Positions 43,449 through 53,100 of a stretch of DNA of 64,000 nt are shown here, in pieces (positions within the stretch are counted from its first letter, which is position 1; each line of letters starts with the position of its first letter). This stretch comes from Streptomyces mirabilis. GTDB taxonomy: Bacteria; Actinomycetota; Actinomycetes; Streptomycetales; Streptomycetaceae. The translations under genes were made by a program, and so were the position numbers. The notes below the pieces were generated by a model, which was given only the letters and a program-made list of their open reading frames with translations, had not been told where the DNA came from and ran no database searches. The stretch spans positions 3,534,001 to 3,598,000 of the forward strand of contig NZ_JBCJKP010000001.1 in NCBI RefSeq assembly GCF_039503195.1, written 5' to 3'.

Positions 43449-44324
43449 TCAGCCGGCGAACGGCGGCTGCGGCAGGCCCTTCCCCGCGCCGGGGACGACC
43501 AGCACCGAGCCGGAGAGCGGATGCGGCGCCTCCAGGCCCGTACACGCCGTGGTGATGTACAGGTCGGTCAGGTCCGCGCCGCCGAAGGCGCAGGCGGTGG
43601 GGCGCGGGACGGGGAGTTCCACGACCCGGTCCAGCTCGCCGTCCGGTGTGTAGCGGCGGACCGCTCCGCCGTCCCAGAGGGCCACCCAGACGCAACCCTC
43701 GGCGTCGACGGTGAGCCCGTCGGGCCAGCCCGCGCCCTCTTCGATCACGGCCAACGGACGCCTGTTGAGGGGGAGTCGACCGTCACCCACATCGAAGACG
43801 TCGACGCGGCGGGTCGGGGAGTCGACGTAGTACATCAGCCGGCCGTCCGAGCTCCAGCCCGTTCCGTTGCTGACGGCGACGTCGTCGAGGAGCGGGGTGA
43901 CCGTGCCGTCCGCGGTGATCCGGGACAGGGTGCCACCGCCCGGGGCCTCGTCGTACCGCATGGTGCCGAAGAGCAGCGAGCCGTCCGGGGCGACCGCGGC
44001 GTCGTTCGCGCGGCGGCCGGGGACGGGGTCGCGGTGCAGCCACCGGAAACCCTCGGCGCCGCCGTACGTCGCCACGCCGTCCCGGAGATTGACGACGAGG
44101 CCGCCGCCCGCGCGGGGCTTGGCGGCGCCCACGTGCTGCTCGGTGACCATGACCGTGCGGCGCCCGGAGACGGGGTCGTACGTGTGGACCCGGGAACCGA
44201 GGATGTCCACCCAGATGAGCCGCTGCGCGTCCGGATCCCAGGTCGGGCCCTCACCGAGGGCCGCCTCGGCGCGGATCGCGACGTCGAAGGCCGTGCCGCC
44301 CGTGGTGCCGCTCGCCCCGGTCAT
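43449..44324 (-). CDS. SMP-30/gluconolactonase family sugar lactonase
   Basis: 291 residues forming a six-bladed propeller. Metal ligands are visible as Glu in ALGEGPTWDPDA, Asn in GRRANDAAVAPDG and NGTGWSSDG, and Asp in GWPDGLTVDAEG, the SMP-30 pattern. It should open a sugar lactone (arabinono-, galactono- or similar) to the aldonic acid, which is the substrate type of the dehydratase encoded at 14.6 kb under the same operator motif. ATGA-coupled to iclR just upstream. Confidence 0.92.
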   Translation of the reverse strand: MTGASGTTGGTAFDVAIRAEAALGEGPTWDPDAQRLIWVDILGSRVHTYDPVSGRRTVMVTEQHVGAAKPRAGGGLVVNLRDGVATYGGAEGFRWLHRDPVPGRRANDAAVAPDGSLLFGTMRYDEAPGGGTLSRITADGTVTPLLDDVAVSNGTGWSSDGRLMYYVDSPTRRVDVFDVGDGRLPLNRRPLAVIEEGAGWPDGLTVDAEGCVWVALWDGGAVRRYTPDGELDRVVELPVPRPTACAFGGADLTDLYITTACTGLEAPHPLSGSVLVVPGAGKGLPQPPFAG

Positions 44325-45097
44325 CCCCCCACGCTCCGGTGGCCGAGCCGCTCGGACAGCTCGACGGCGCCCTTCGCGGCGAGCTGCTCCAGCTCCAGGC
44401 GGCGCTCGTCGCTCCAGCGGATCATCGGTACGGAGATGGAGAGGGCGGCGACGACCTGGCCCGTACGGTCGCGCACCGGGGCGGCGACACAGCTGACGTC
44501 CGGGTTCGACTCACGGCTCTCCACGGCGACGCCGCGGCGGCGGATCTCGGCGAGGGCCTCGCGCAGGGCGCCCGGCTCGGTGATGCTGTTCGGCGTCATC
44601 GCGACCAGGTCCGCGTTGTCCGGGATACGCGAGGTCAGCTCGACGTCGGGGAGCGAGGCGAGCAGCATCTTGCCGACGGAGGTGCAGTGGGCGGGCAGCC
44701 GCCGGCCCGCCGCGGACACCATGCGCACGGCGTGCGTGGAGTCGACCTTCGCGATGTAGATGACGTCCGTGCCCTCCAGGATCGCCACGTGGACGGTCTC
44801 GTCGCAGGTCTCGGCGACGGACCGGGCGACCTGCTGGCCCTCGGCGGCGAGGTCCAGCTGCTCGGCGTACCTGCTCCCGAGCTGGTACGGGCGCACCCCG
44901 AGGCGGTAGCGTCCCGGCTGGCCGGGAACCTGCACGATGTACGAGCGGGCGGCGAGCGTGGTGACCAGCTCGTGCACCGTCGTCCGGGGAAGCCGGAGCT
45001 TGCGCACGATGTCGGGGGCGGAGAGCGTCCCGTCCCCGTCGAGGAAGAGCTCGAGTATGTCGAGAGCTCGGGTCACGGCAGGTACGAGGCGTCCCAC
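44321..45097 (-). CDS. IclR family transcriptional regulator of the sugar regulon
   Basis: 258 residues from GTG 45097, which has GGGAGGGGG six bases upstream; a longer frame to 45163 would run across the operator. The winged helix is LSAPDIVRKLRLPRTTVHEL, and the effector domain has GRYRLGVRPYQLGSRY, RLPAHCTSVGKMLLASLP and VSCVAAPVRDRTGQVVAALS, all typical of IclR. It is co-transcribed with the lactonase. The TTCGAAATTT motif lies right before its own gene and before three other units, so it is the best candidate for the protein that binds that motif; the ligand may be a sugar lactone or acid. Confidence 0.92.
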   Translation of the reverse strand: MGRLVPAVTRALDILELFLDGDGTLSAPDIVRKLRLPRTTVHELVTTLAARSYIVQVPGQPGRYRLGVRPYQLGSRYAEQLDLAAEGQQVARSVAETCDETVHVAILEGTDVIYIAKVDSTHAVRMVSAAGRRLPAHCTSVGKMLLASLPDVELTSRIPDNADLVAMTPNSITEPGALREALAEIRRRGVAVESRESNPDVSCVAAPVRDRTGQVVAALSISVPMIRWSDERRLELEQLAAKGAVELSERLGHRSVGG

Positions 45098-45115
45098 AAC
45101 CGGCCCCCTCCCTAT

Positions 45116-45130
45116 GTTCGAAATTTCAAC
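45116..45130. promoter_or_regulatory. IclR-regulon operator candidate, site 4 (autoregulatory)
   Basis: GTTCGAAATTTCAAC on +, or GTTGAAATTTCGAAC in the gene's direction. It is 19 bp upstream of the iclR start codon, immediately before its ribosome-binding site. Confidence 0.7.
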
Positions 45131-45152
45131 AGCCGATCGGCATGACGAACAC

Positions 45153-45182
45153 AGGCTACTCATAGTGCTCTTGCACGGGCAA
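45153..45182 (-). promoter_or_regulatory. Possible promoter of iclR-lactonase
   Basis: Minus strand TTGCCC (45182-45177), 18-bp spacer and TAGCCT (45158-45153). Start point would be near 45146, placing site 4 downstream of it. Confidence 0.45.
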
Positions 45183-45258
45183 TGGGTGGGTATCTGTGAG
45201 GTGCAGGGGGTGACAGTGCACCGGCGTGCGGGCAGAGCCGGCCGCGCGCGACGGGAGG

Positions 45259-46536
45259 TCAGCGGCGGGGGTGGGGATCACCCAGTTCACCGCGGAGACG
45301 CTGCGCGCGGAGGACCAGCTCCAGCTCGAACCGCCGGTCCGGATCGTCGATCTCGTCACCCCACAGCTCCCTGATCTGGCGGAGGCGGTAGCGCACGGTC
45401 TGGGGGTGGACACCGAGCCGCGCGGCCACCTCCGGCGCGCCGCCGCGCGTCTCCAGCCATGCCAGCAAGGTCTCCGCGAGACGCCGCCCGTGCGTCGGCC
45501 CGCAGTGCGCGAGCGGCGCCAGGCAGCGCAGGGCGAGGTCGTCGATCAGCTCCTCGGGCTGGAGGAGCACCAGGGCCTCGGTGTGCTCGGTGCAATGCAG
45601 CACCTCCCCGGCGGGCAGCAGCCGCCGCTCCATCAGTCGTACCGCCGCATCCGCCCAGCGCAGCGACTTCGCCGCGTCGGCCAGCGGCACCGGCGGTCCG
45701 ATCGCCCCGGACCACCCGGTCAGCGCCCGGTGCAGCAGCTCCGGCCGCCCGGCGGCGTCCGGCTCGGGAACCACCATCCGCGGCTGCTCGTACTCCATGT
45801 CGAGCAGCACCCCCTGCCCGACGGCGGGCGCCACGGCCTCCCGCGCCGGCCGCAGCAGCACCCCGACGGCGACCTTGTCCGGCAGCGGCCAGCCGATCCG
45901 CGCGGCCCGCTCGACGAGCGCCTCGGCCGGGTCGCCCCGGTGGTGGTGCTCGGCGAGCAGCAGCTCCATCAGACGGCGCTGGAGGCGGAGGCGCTCCCCC
46001 GCCTGCCGGGCCGCGGCCTCGGCGTAACCCCGTACGGACTGGTCCACCAGACCGTCCAGGTACTCGTATCCCGCGTCGACGAGCTCGTACATCGCCGGTG
46101 GCGGGATCTCGACCCGCTGCCCGATCTCCGCGAACCGGCGCCAGGCGAGGCGGACGCCCAGCCGGTAGATCGCCTGCAGTGAGTCGAGGCTGCGGCCGTG
46201 CAGTCCCTCGCCGCGGCCGAACTCCTGGAAGACCTCGGGGTGGACGCGGGGTCTGCCCTCCGCCGTCTCCAGGTGCTGCACGAAGACCTCGATGGCCCGG
46301 CGGATGCCTACGAGGGCCATCGGCTCACCGGAGTCGTCGAGGACGAGGGGCAGGTTCGGGTACTCGTGGCGGATCTCCCGGAGGATCTCCTCGGCGAGAT
46401 CCGGCGCCTCGGCGAGGGCGATCGCCGCGAACTGCCGCACCTGGGCACGGGGGACGTCATGCCAGGCCGAGCGTATGGCGACGGTCCCGTGGCCGGCCTG
46501 CACCTTCCGGGCCGCCTCCGGCGCGCTCCGCGGCAC
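45259..46536 (-). CDS. PucR/CdaR-type helix-turn-helix regulator
   Basis: 425 residues from GTG 46536 (CAGGAG upstream). The N-terminal half is a helical sensor of unknown ligand (LDSLQAIYRLGVRLAWRRFA, AMYELVDAGYEYLDGLVDQS); the C-terminus has the PucR signature THGRRLAETLLAWLETRGGA, PEVAARLGVHPQTVRYRLRQ, IRELWGDEIDDPDRRFELEL. Streptomyces have many such orphan regulators. It begins 2 bp after the stop of the tiny membrane protein gene and so is in the same transcript. It may control the glycan cluster on the other side. Confidence 0.9.
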   Translation of the reverse strand: MPRSAPEAARKVQAGHGTVAIRSAWHDVPRAQVRQFAAIALAEAPDLAEEILREIRHEYPNLPLVLDDSGEPMALVGIRRAIEVFVQHLETAEGRPRVHPEVFQEFGRGEGLHGRSLDSLQAIYRLGVRLAWRRFAEIGQRVEIPPPAMYELVDAGYEYLDGLVDQSVRGYAEAAARQAGERLRLQRRLMELLLAEHHHRGDPAEALVERAARIGWPLPDKVAVGVLLRPAREAVAPAVGQGVLLDMEYEQPRMVVPEPDAAGRPELLHRALTGWSGAIGPPVPLADAAKSLRWADAAVRLMERRLLPAGEVLHCTEHTEALVLLQPEELIDDLALRCLAPLAHCGPTHGRRLAETLLAWLETRGGAPEVAARLGVHPQTVRYRLRQIRELWGDEIDDPDRRFELELVLRAQRLRGELGDPHPRR

Positions 46537-46538
46537 GG

Positions 46539-46691
46539 TCAGTGCTCCTGGTCGGCATGTTCGTACGTGATCAGGGGGGTGTTCGGCTGATCGGGGGTCG
46601 CGTCGAGCAGCGCGACGATGCCGAGTGCGGCACCCACGGCGAGCGCGGCGGCGGCAGCGACGGTGAGTACGGCGGCCAACAGTCTGGACAT
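46539..46691 (-). CDS. 50-residue membrane/secreted protein (possibly DUF2613)
   Basis: MSRLLAAVLTVAAAAALAVG and ALGIVALLDATPDQPNTPLI form one long hydrophobic helix and a short polar tail. Size and pattern recall DUF2613, small secreted actinobacterial proteins of unknown function; this match is from memory. It ends 2 bp before the PucR-type start and is divergent from DUF3068, so it probably belongs functionally to the surface-glycan region. Confidence 0.65.
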   Translation of the reverse strand: MSRLLAAVLTVAAAAALAVGAALGIVALLDATPDQPNTPLITYEHADQEH

Positions 46692-46983
46692 CGCAGGGTG
46701 AGCCTCTCTGTCGGAGGTCGTCCCCACCCGTTCCGTGATCCGCGCAGCCCGTTTCGCCGGTCCCGTCCGGCACGTCCTCAGTCTCGACAATGCATTGACA
46801 CCCCGTCAAGGGTGCCCGTACGGTTCCCGGCCCATACCGCACGTGCACTTTCCCTCCTGGTGTCGACGCACCCGTATCACCGCGTTCCCCCCGTATCACC
46901 CGCATCACTCGTGACCGGCCGTGATCAGCCGTGAGCCGTGATCACTCGTGCGTCGAGCCTCCTCACGCCCCTGGAGTGCCCGG
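46692..46983. other. 292-bp divergent intergenic region
   Basis: No gene seen. It should hold promoters for the small membrane protein/PucR unit and for DUF3068. It contains the TTGACACCCCGTCAA dyad (46795-46809) and repeated CCGTGATCA words (about 46918-46944). Confidence 0.6.
46795..46809. promoter_or_regulatory. TTGAC-N5-GTCAA inverted repeat
   Basis: TTGACACCCCGTCAA, with 5-bp arms; its left arm also makes a -35 box TTGACA. It is a candidate regulator site in the divergent region between the PucR unit and DUF3068. Confidence 0.4.
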
Positions 46984-47961
46984 ATGCGCCGGAAACCCTC
47001 GCCCTTCGCACTGGTCCTGCTCGGCCTCGGCACGTTTCTGCTCGTACTGGCCCCGATGCTCGCGTGGTACGTGGAACCGCGAGCCGCCGTGAACCCCGTC
47101 GACATCGACACGACCGCCGTCTACACCGGCACGGGCGCCTATTTCGACACCGCCCAGATCCAGACCCTGTTCGACAAGCGGATCACCATCACCCAGCAGG
47201 TCAGAGGCGATGTCGCCGACAGTGAGCACAGCGGGCGCGCCGTCTGGGACGTGACGACGACGGTCGACACGGACAAGTCGCTGCCCGCGGCCGACCCGTA
47301 CGACGCGCTGGAGTTCTTCCCGAACCGCTGGGTCACCGACCGGAAGACCAACCAGCCGGTCCACTGCTGCCAGGAGAACCCGCGCTTCGAGGGCGACGCC
47401 TACCTCAAGTTCCCCTTCGACGTGCAGAAACACGCGTACCGCTGGTGGGACAACTCCCTGGGCGCACCCATCACGCTGGCCTACCGGGGCACCAAGAAGA
47501 TCCAGGGCTACACGGGTTACCGCTTCACCGGCACGGTCCCCCCGACGAAGATCGGCACCCGGCTGGTGCCCGGCAGCATCGTCGACCAGCCCGGCCGCCC
47601 CCAGGTGCTGGCCGAGGAGTGGTACTCCAACCACGGCATCGAGCTGGTCGTCGACCAGCGCACCGGCCGGGTGCTCTACGCCCAGGTCGGTCCGCGCAGG
47701 ACGCTGCGCGCCCCGGGGTCCACGTACGACTCGACGCTGCTCCTGGACGCCGACAAGCTGGCCTTCACCACGGCCACCCAGAAGGACCAGGTGAAGCAGG
47801 CGAAGAAGGAGAGCGGTCAACTGCTCCTGCTGGGGCAGACGTTGCCGACAGGTGCCGGTGTGCTCGGGTTCGTCCTCGCCGCCGCGGGGGGCGTTTTGGT
47901 GGTACGAGGGCGACGGGATCCGGGTTCGCCCGATAACTCCCCTTCACCACTCATGATGTGA
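46984..47961 (+). CDS. DUF3068 (PorA-like) membrane-anchored protein
   Basis: 325 residues. An N-terminal helix (FALVLLGLGTFLLVLAPMLA), a large extracytoplasmic beta-rich domain (YFDTAQIQTLFDKRITITQQ, WDVTTTVDTDKSLPAADPYD, AYRGTKKIQGYTGYRFTGTV) and a C-terminal helix (GAGVLGFVLAAAGGVLVVRG) fit DUF3068. The family occurs with cell-envelope genes in actinobacteria and its function is not established. ATG 46984. It precedes the glycosyltransferase operon, with a 275-bp gap. Confidence 0.85.
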   Translation: MRRKPSPFALVLLGLGTFLLVLAPMLAWYVEPRAAVNPVDIDTTAVYTGTGAYFDTAQIQTLFDKRITITQQVRGDVADSEHSGRAVWDVTTTVDTDKSLPAADPYDALEFFPNRWVTDRKTNQPVHCCQENPRFEGDAYLKFPFDVQKHAYRWWDNSLGAPITLAYRGTKKIQGYTGYRFTGTVPPTKIGTRLVPGSIVDQPGRPQVLAEEWYSNHGIELVVDQRTGRVLYAQVGPRRTLRAPGSTYDSTLLLDADKLAFTTATQKDQVKQAKKESGQLLLLGQTLPTGAGVLGFVLAAAGGVLVVRGRRDPGSPDNSPSPLMM

Positions 47962-48236
47962 TGGGCCGTCAGCTCCACAAAGCCCGGAATTTGTCACCCC
48001 GGTGAGTAGCAGCTTCCCAGCGCCGGGCGAAAACTATCCACCCCCACCCGAGCACAGCCCGCCCACACTCCCGATACAGCCGGCACCCACATCCCCCACA
48101 GATCGGCAGATTCACCCTCCATCAGATCGGCGAATTCACCCTCCCGGATCGACGGCTTCACCCTCGAAGCGACCGACCCTCCCTACGCCCCACCCCCCAC
48201 GCTGAGTTCCGCACCCTGAGACGAGTTGGAGCACCC
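47962..48236. other. 275-bp intergenic leader of the glycan operon
   Basis: No gene seen. It includes an A/C-rich segment and the three repeats at 48099-48166. It probably carries the promoter for the GT4-to-FkbM operon. Confidence 0.55.
48099..48166. repeat. Three 22-bp repeats (CAGATCGGCAGATTCACCCT type)
   Basis: Copies at 48099-48120, 48123-48144 and (more degenerate) 48145-48166. The first two differ at two positions. They end 70 bp before the GT4 start codon. Confidence 0.85.
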
Positions 48237-49388
48237 ATGCCCCAGCACGTGCCCTCCCCGCTGCGCGCCGCGGTCCCGCGCGACGCGCAGTCCCTCCCGG
48301 CGCTTCCCCCACAGCCGCGCCGCATCGTCTTCCTCGCCCACCGGGACCTGGGAAACCGGTCCGCGGGCGGATCCGAGATCCTCGTCGACCGGCTCGCCGA
48401 GGGACTGACCTCGCTCGGCCACCAGGTCACCCTGGTGTGCGGCGGGCCCGCCGCCTACCACGACTACCGGGTCGTCTCGGCGGGCGGCGACCTGGGCCAC
48501 TTCCTGCGCGCCCGCTCCGCCTTCCACCGTCAGGTCGGCGGCTGCGACCTGCTGGTCGAGGTCTGCAACGGCATGCCGTACCTGGCACCGCTCTGGCACC
48601 ACGGCCCCACCCTGTGCCTGGTCAACCACGTCCACACGGACCTGTGGCGGATGCGGTTCGGCGGCCCGCTGGCGCCCGCCGCCCGGATCGGCCGAAGACT
48701 CGAACACTGGGCACTGGCGGGCGCGCAGCGCGGCAATCTGCTGGTCGCCGTCTCGCCGTCGACGGCCCACGCGCTGCGCGCGATCGGGGTGCAGCGGGAG
48801 CGCATCCGGGTCGTGCACAACGGGGTCGAGGAGCCGGGCCCACGCGCCGAGCGCTCGCCGGAGCCGCTGTTCGTGGCGATGGGACGGCTGGTCGAGTACA
48901 AGCGGATCGATCTGCTGCTGCGGCTGTGGGAACGGGTCCGCCCGGTCACCGGCGGCCGGCTGGTGATCGTCGGCGACGGTCCCGAGCGGGAGAGACTCCA
49001 CCAACTTGCAGGCGTCGGTGTGGAGTTCGCCGGACGTGTCTCGGAGGCCGAGAAGCACCGACTGCTGTGCGCCGCGTGGCTGCTGCTGCATCCCTCCGCC
49101 GTGGAGGGCTGGGGGCTGGTGGTCACGGAGGCGGCGGCGCGCGAGACCCCGGCGATCGCCTTCGACGTGCCCGGGCTGCGCGACTCCGTGGTCGACGGCG
49201 AGACGGGTGTGCTGGCGCGCGGTGAGTCCTCCTTCGCGGCGGCCTGGTGCACCCTTGCCCTGTCCACCCACCGCCGCACCCTCATGGGCAAGTCCGCCCG
49301 CGACCGCGCGGCCCAGTACCGCTGGACCAACACGGTGCGCCAGTTCAGGGCGGTGGCCACGGAGGCGGCCACCACCTGGCGGAGGTGA
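48237..49388 (+). CDS. GT4-type glycosyltransferase (GT-B fold)
   Basis: 383 residues with the two Rossmann domains of GT-B enzymes. The N-terminal domain has FLAHRDLGNRSAGGSEILVD and VCNGMPYLAPLW; the C-terminal has VGDGPERERLHQLAG and the donor-binding EGWGLVVTEAAARETPAIAF with the E-x7-E pair. It should transfer a sugar from a nucleotide donor at the inner membrane face to a lipid or glycan acceptor. First gene of the coupled run that extends to 58.9 kb. Confidence 0.92.
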   Translation: MPQHVPSPLRAAVPRDAQSLPALPPQPRRIVFLAHRDLGNRSAGGSEILVDRLAEGLTSLGHQVTLVCGGPAAYHDYRVVSAGGDLGHFLRARSAFHRQVGGCDLLVEVCNGMPYLAPLWHHGPTLCLVNHVHTDLWRMRFGGPLAPAARIGRRLEHWALAGAQRGNLLVAVSPSTAHALRAIGVQRERIRVVHNGVEEPGPRAERSPEPLFVAMGRLVEYKRIDLLLRLWERVRPVTGGRLVIVGDGPERERLHQLAGVGVEFAGRVSEAEKHRLLCAAWLLLHPSAVEGWGLVVTEAAARETPAIAFDVPGLRDSVVDGETGVLARGESSFAAAWCTLALSTHRRTLMGKSARDRAAQYRWTNTVRQFRAVATEAATTWRR

Positions 49389-49393
49389 CGCCC

Positions 49394-50173
49394 ATGGACG
49401 GCGACCCCGAAATACCCCGCCGAGCCCGCACCAAGAGCGCACCTCCCGTCTGGAAGGACCCCTCCTTCCGGCGTTCGGTCGCGCTGTTTCGGGCCTTCAT
49501 GCGGGAGCAGGACGATCCCGAGGGCTGCTACTCGTTGCTGGCCCGTGACGCCGCCGATCAGGTCGAGGCGTACGGCGGCGTCGAGGGACGTACCGTCGTG
49601 GACGTCGGGGGCGGCGGCGGGTACTTCACCGCGGAGTTCCGGCGGCGTGGGGCGCACGCGTATCTCTTCGAGCCGGACCTGAGGGAGTTGGGGGCGAAGC
49701 CCGACGGCTCGGCGGTCGTCGCGGACGGGTATCTGCTGCCGCTCGCGGACGGGGTCGCCGACGTCACCTTCTCCTCCAACGTCCTCGAGCACGTGGCCGA
49801 TCCGCAGACGTTCCTGAGCGAACTGGTGCGTGTCACCCGGCCCGACGGGCTGATCTACGTCTCGTTCACCAACTGGCTCTCCCCCTGGGGCGGTCACGAG
49901 TGGGCGCCCTGGCACTACCTCGGCGCGGAGCGGGCGCGGGCCCGCTATCACCGCCGTACCGGAAAGCCCGCCAAGCACACCCTCGGCGAGAACCTGTTCG
50001 CCGTGCACATCGGCCCCACCCTGCGGCAGGTGCGCGCCCGCGACGACGTCACGGTCGTCTCGGCGCGTTCCCGCTACTGGCCCATCCTCGCCTCCGCCGT
50101 CACCAGGGCGCCGGGGCTGCGGGAGTTCGCCACCTGGAACCTCCTCCTCATCCTCCGGCGGTGTCCACCATGA
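49394..50173 (+). CDS. Class I SAM-dependent methyltransferase
   Basis: 259 residues from ATG 49394, eight bases after GGAGG (a GTG at 49385 overlaps the previous stop). SAM-binding motif VVDVGGGGGYFTAEFRRRGA, then LFEPD and FSSNVLEHVADPQTFLSELV as in Methyltransf_11. The C-terminal NWLSPWGGHEWAPWHYLGAE suggests a glycan or lipid acceptor. Its stop overlaps the giant AftD-like gene by ATGA, so it most likely modifies the same glycan. Confidence 0.9.
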   Translation: MDGDPEIPRRARTKSAPPVWKDPSFRRSVALFRAFMREQDDPEGCYSLLARDAADQVEAYGGVEGRTVVDVGGGGGYFTAEFRRRGAHAYLFEPDLRELGAKPDGSAVVADGYLLPLADGVADVTFSSNVLEHVADPQTFLSELVRVTRPDGLIYVSFTNWLSPWGGHEWAPWHYLGAERARARYHRRTGKPAKHTLGENLFAVHIGPTLRQVRARDDVTVVSARSRYWPILASAVTRAPGLREFATWNLLLILRRCPP

Positions 50174-53100
50174 CGACCACGGTCCAGGCTCCTCCCCCGG
50201 CGGCCGTCCGCCCCGTCTCGACCACGTCCGGCCCCCCGCACGGGCCACGGTCCAGGCGCTGGCTGCTGGGGTTCTGGGCCGTGGTGTTCGTGCTGTTCCT
50301 GGCCGTGCACCCCGGACGCATGACGTTCGACACCAAGCTCGGTGTCGCCCTGGACCCGTGGCAGTTCCTGTCCGACCTGGGTCAGTTGTGGCACGACCGG
50401 GGCGGCTTCGGCGGCATCCAGGACCAGTACGTGGGTTACGTCTGGCCGATGCTGCCGTTCTACGGCCTGTGCAAGCTGATCCACCTCCCGGTGTGGCTGG
50501 CGGAACGGCTGTGGCTGTCGATCGTCGTGTCCGTCGCCTTCTGGGGCGCCCTGCGGCTGGCCGAACGGCTGCGGATCGGGAACGGTTCCTCCCGGCTGCT
50601 CGCCGCCGTCGCGTACGCGCTCTGGCCGGTCTTCACGATCGTCGTCGGCTCGACGTCCGCCGCCGCGCTCCCCGGCGCCCTCCTCCCCTGGGTCCTGCTC
50701 CCCCTCACCGACGAGCGCTACAGCGCCCGCGTCGCCGCCCTCCGCTCGGCGCTCGTCGTCCCCTTCATGGGCGGTGTGAACGCGGCGGCGACCCTCGCCT
50801 CGCTGCTCCCCGTAGGGCTGTATCTGCTGTCCCGTCCACGTGGACCCCGACAGCGCAGACTGATCACCTGGTGGGTACCGGGCGTGATCCTGGCGACGGC
50901 CTGGTGGGTGATCCCGCTGCTGATGCTCGGCGTCTACGGCGAGAACTTCCTCCCGTACGTGGAGACCTCGGGGACCACGACCGCCACCATGTCGGCCACG
51001 GAGTCCCTGCGCGGCGCCGGGAACTGGGTCGCGTACCTCCACTTCGGCGAGGCCTGGCTGCCGGCCGGCTGGACCGTCGCCGCCTCGGTGATCGTGATCG
51101 TCTGCTCGGCGCTCGCGGCGGGGCTGGGGCTCGCCGGGCTCGCCAGACGTGACATGCCCGAGCGCCGCTGGCTGGTCCTGACCGTGCTGTCGGTCGCGCT
51201 CCTCACCCTCGCGGGGTACGGCGGCGCGTTCGGCGCGCCCTTCCACGGCGTCGTCCAGGACTGGCTGAACGGCTGGCTGGTCCCCTTCCGCAACATCTAC
51301 AAGTTCCAGACGGGCCTCGCCCTGGCGCTGGTGTTCGGCCTCGCGCATCTCGTCGGGGTCGCCGCCGAGCCACGCGGAGCCCGTCCCGTACGCGGTCGCC
51401 GCTACGCTCCCCTCGTCGCGGCCGTGCTGATCCTGCCCGGCCTCGCCTGGCCGTACCTCAACGGGTCGATCCTCAACCCGGGTTCCTTCCAGCAGCTCCC
51501 CAAGTACTGGCAGACCACCGCCGACTGGCTGAAGAAGTACTCCCCCGACTCCCGTGCCCTCGTCGTCCCCGCCACCGCGCACGGCCTCTACACCTGGGGC
51601 TCCCCCATCGACGAACCCCTCGACGTGCTCGCCGACTCCCGCTGGGCCGAGCGGGACTACGTCCCCTTCGGCACCCCCGGCAACCGGCGTGCCATGGACG
51701 CCGTCGAGGAGGCGCTCATGACCGGCAGCGACGTCCCCGGCCTCGGGGACTACCTGAGCCGCGCCGGGGTGTACTACGTCGTCGTCCGCAACGACCTCGA
51801 CCCGGACCAGGTCGGTTACGTCCCGACCCAGACCGTGAAGCGGACCCTGGAACAGTCGGGCTACCAGCGGGTCACCGGCTTCGGGCCGGTCGTGACCGGC
51901 GGCCGGATCGCCCACCACGCCCCGCTCCAGGTCGAGGGCCTCTACCCGCGCGAGCGCGCCGTCGAGATCTACGAACCGGCGAGCAACGGCGCAACGCGCC
52001 CCGGGCAGGCGGGGCTGAGCGCCATCGCGGACACCGCCGTCGTCTCCGGCGGCCCCGAAGCGCTGCTGCCGCTGGCCGCCGACCCCTCGATGCGCGGCCG
52101 TCCCGCCGTCCTGACCGGCGACAACCATCCCGGCCTCGGCACCGCGGCGGTCCAGGTGCTCGGCGACGGGCTGCGGCGCGCCGACACCCGCTTCGGCCTG
52201 GTCAACTCCAACACCTCGTACACGTACACGCCCGACCAGCGCAACGACAGTGACAGCGCCCAGGACGCCGGCAAGAAGCCGCACCAGATCCTGCCGACCA
52301 AGGGCATCCAGCACCAGACGGTGGCCGAGCTGCGCGGCGCCCGCTCGGTGACCGCCTCCTCCACCGGCAACTGGCTCTTCCACCTCCCCCAGTACGACCC
52401 CGTGAACGCCTTCGACGGCAACCCCGACACCGCGTGGACGGAGGGCGCGTCCGGTTCCGCGAACGGGCAGTGGCTGCGGATCCGCTTCGAGGGGTCCCTG
52501 GACATGCCGAAGTCCTTCAAGGTCACCCCGCTGCCGCAGGACGGCATGCGGTCCGCGGCGACCCGGGTCCGGGTGGAGACGGAGAAGGGCTCGGCCACCA
52601 GTTATCTCGAACCCGACGGCATGACCCAGTCCGTCAAGGCGCCCGTCGGATCCACGAGTTGGATGAAGCTGACGATCGTCGGCTCCACCGCGCAGCGCGC
52701 CGGCCTGACCGGCGCGGGCTTCTCCGAGATCGCCCTCCCGAACGTCCAGGTCACCCGCCTCCTGAAGCTGCCGACCGACGCCGCCGGCTCGGACGCCGCC
52801 GCCGAGATCGTCTCCCTGCACCGCACCACCGACCCCACCGGTCTCGCCCCCACGGGCACGGAGGCGGGCCTGCACCGCACCTTCTCCACCTCGACGGCGG
52901 GATCGTACGAGGTGCGGGCGAGCGCCGTCGCGATCACCGGCGACGCACTCGACAAGCTGCTGTACGACGTCTCGCCCCACCAGCCGAACCGCATCGTCGC
53001 GACGGCCGACTCCACGACGGACCTCGGCCCCGGCCTCGACGCGCGCAATCTCACGGACGGCAACCTGACCACGGCGTGGATCGCCGGGGACAGGCCGACG

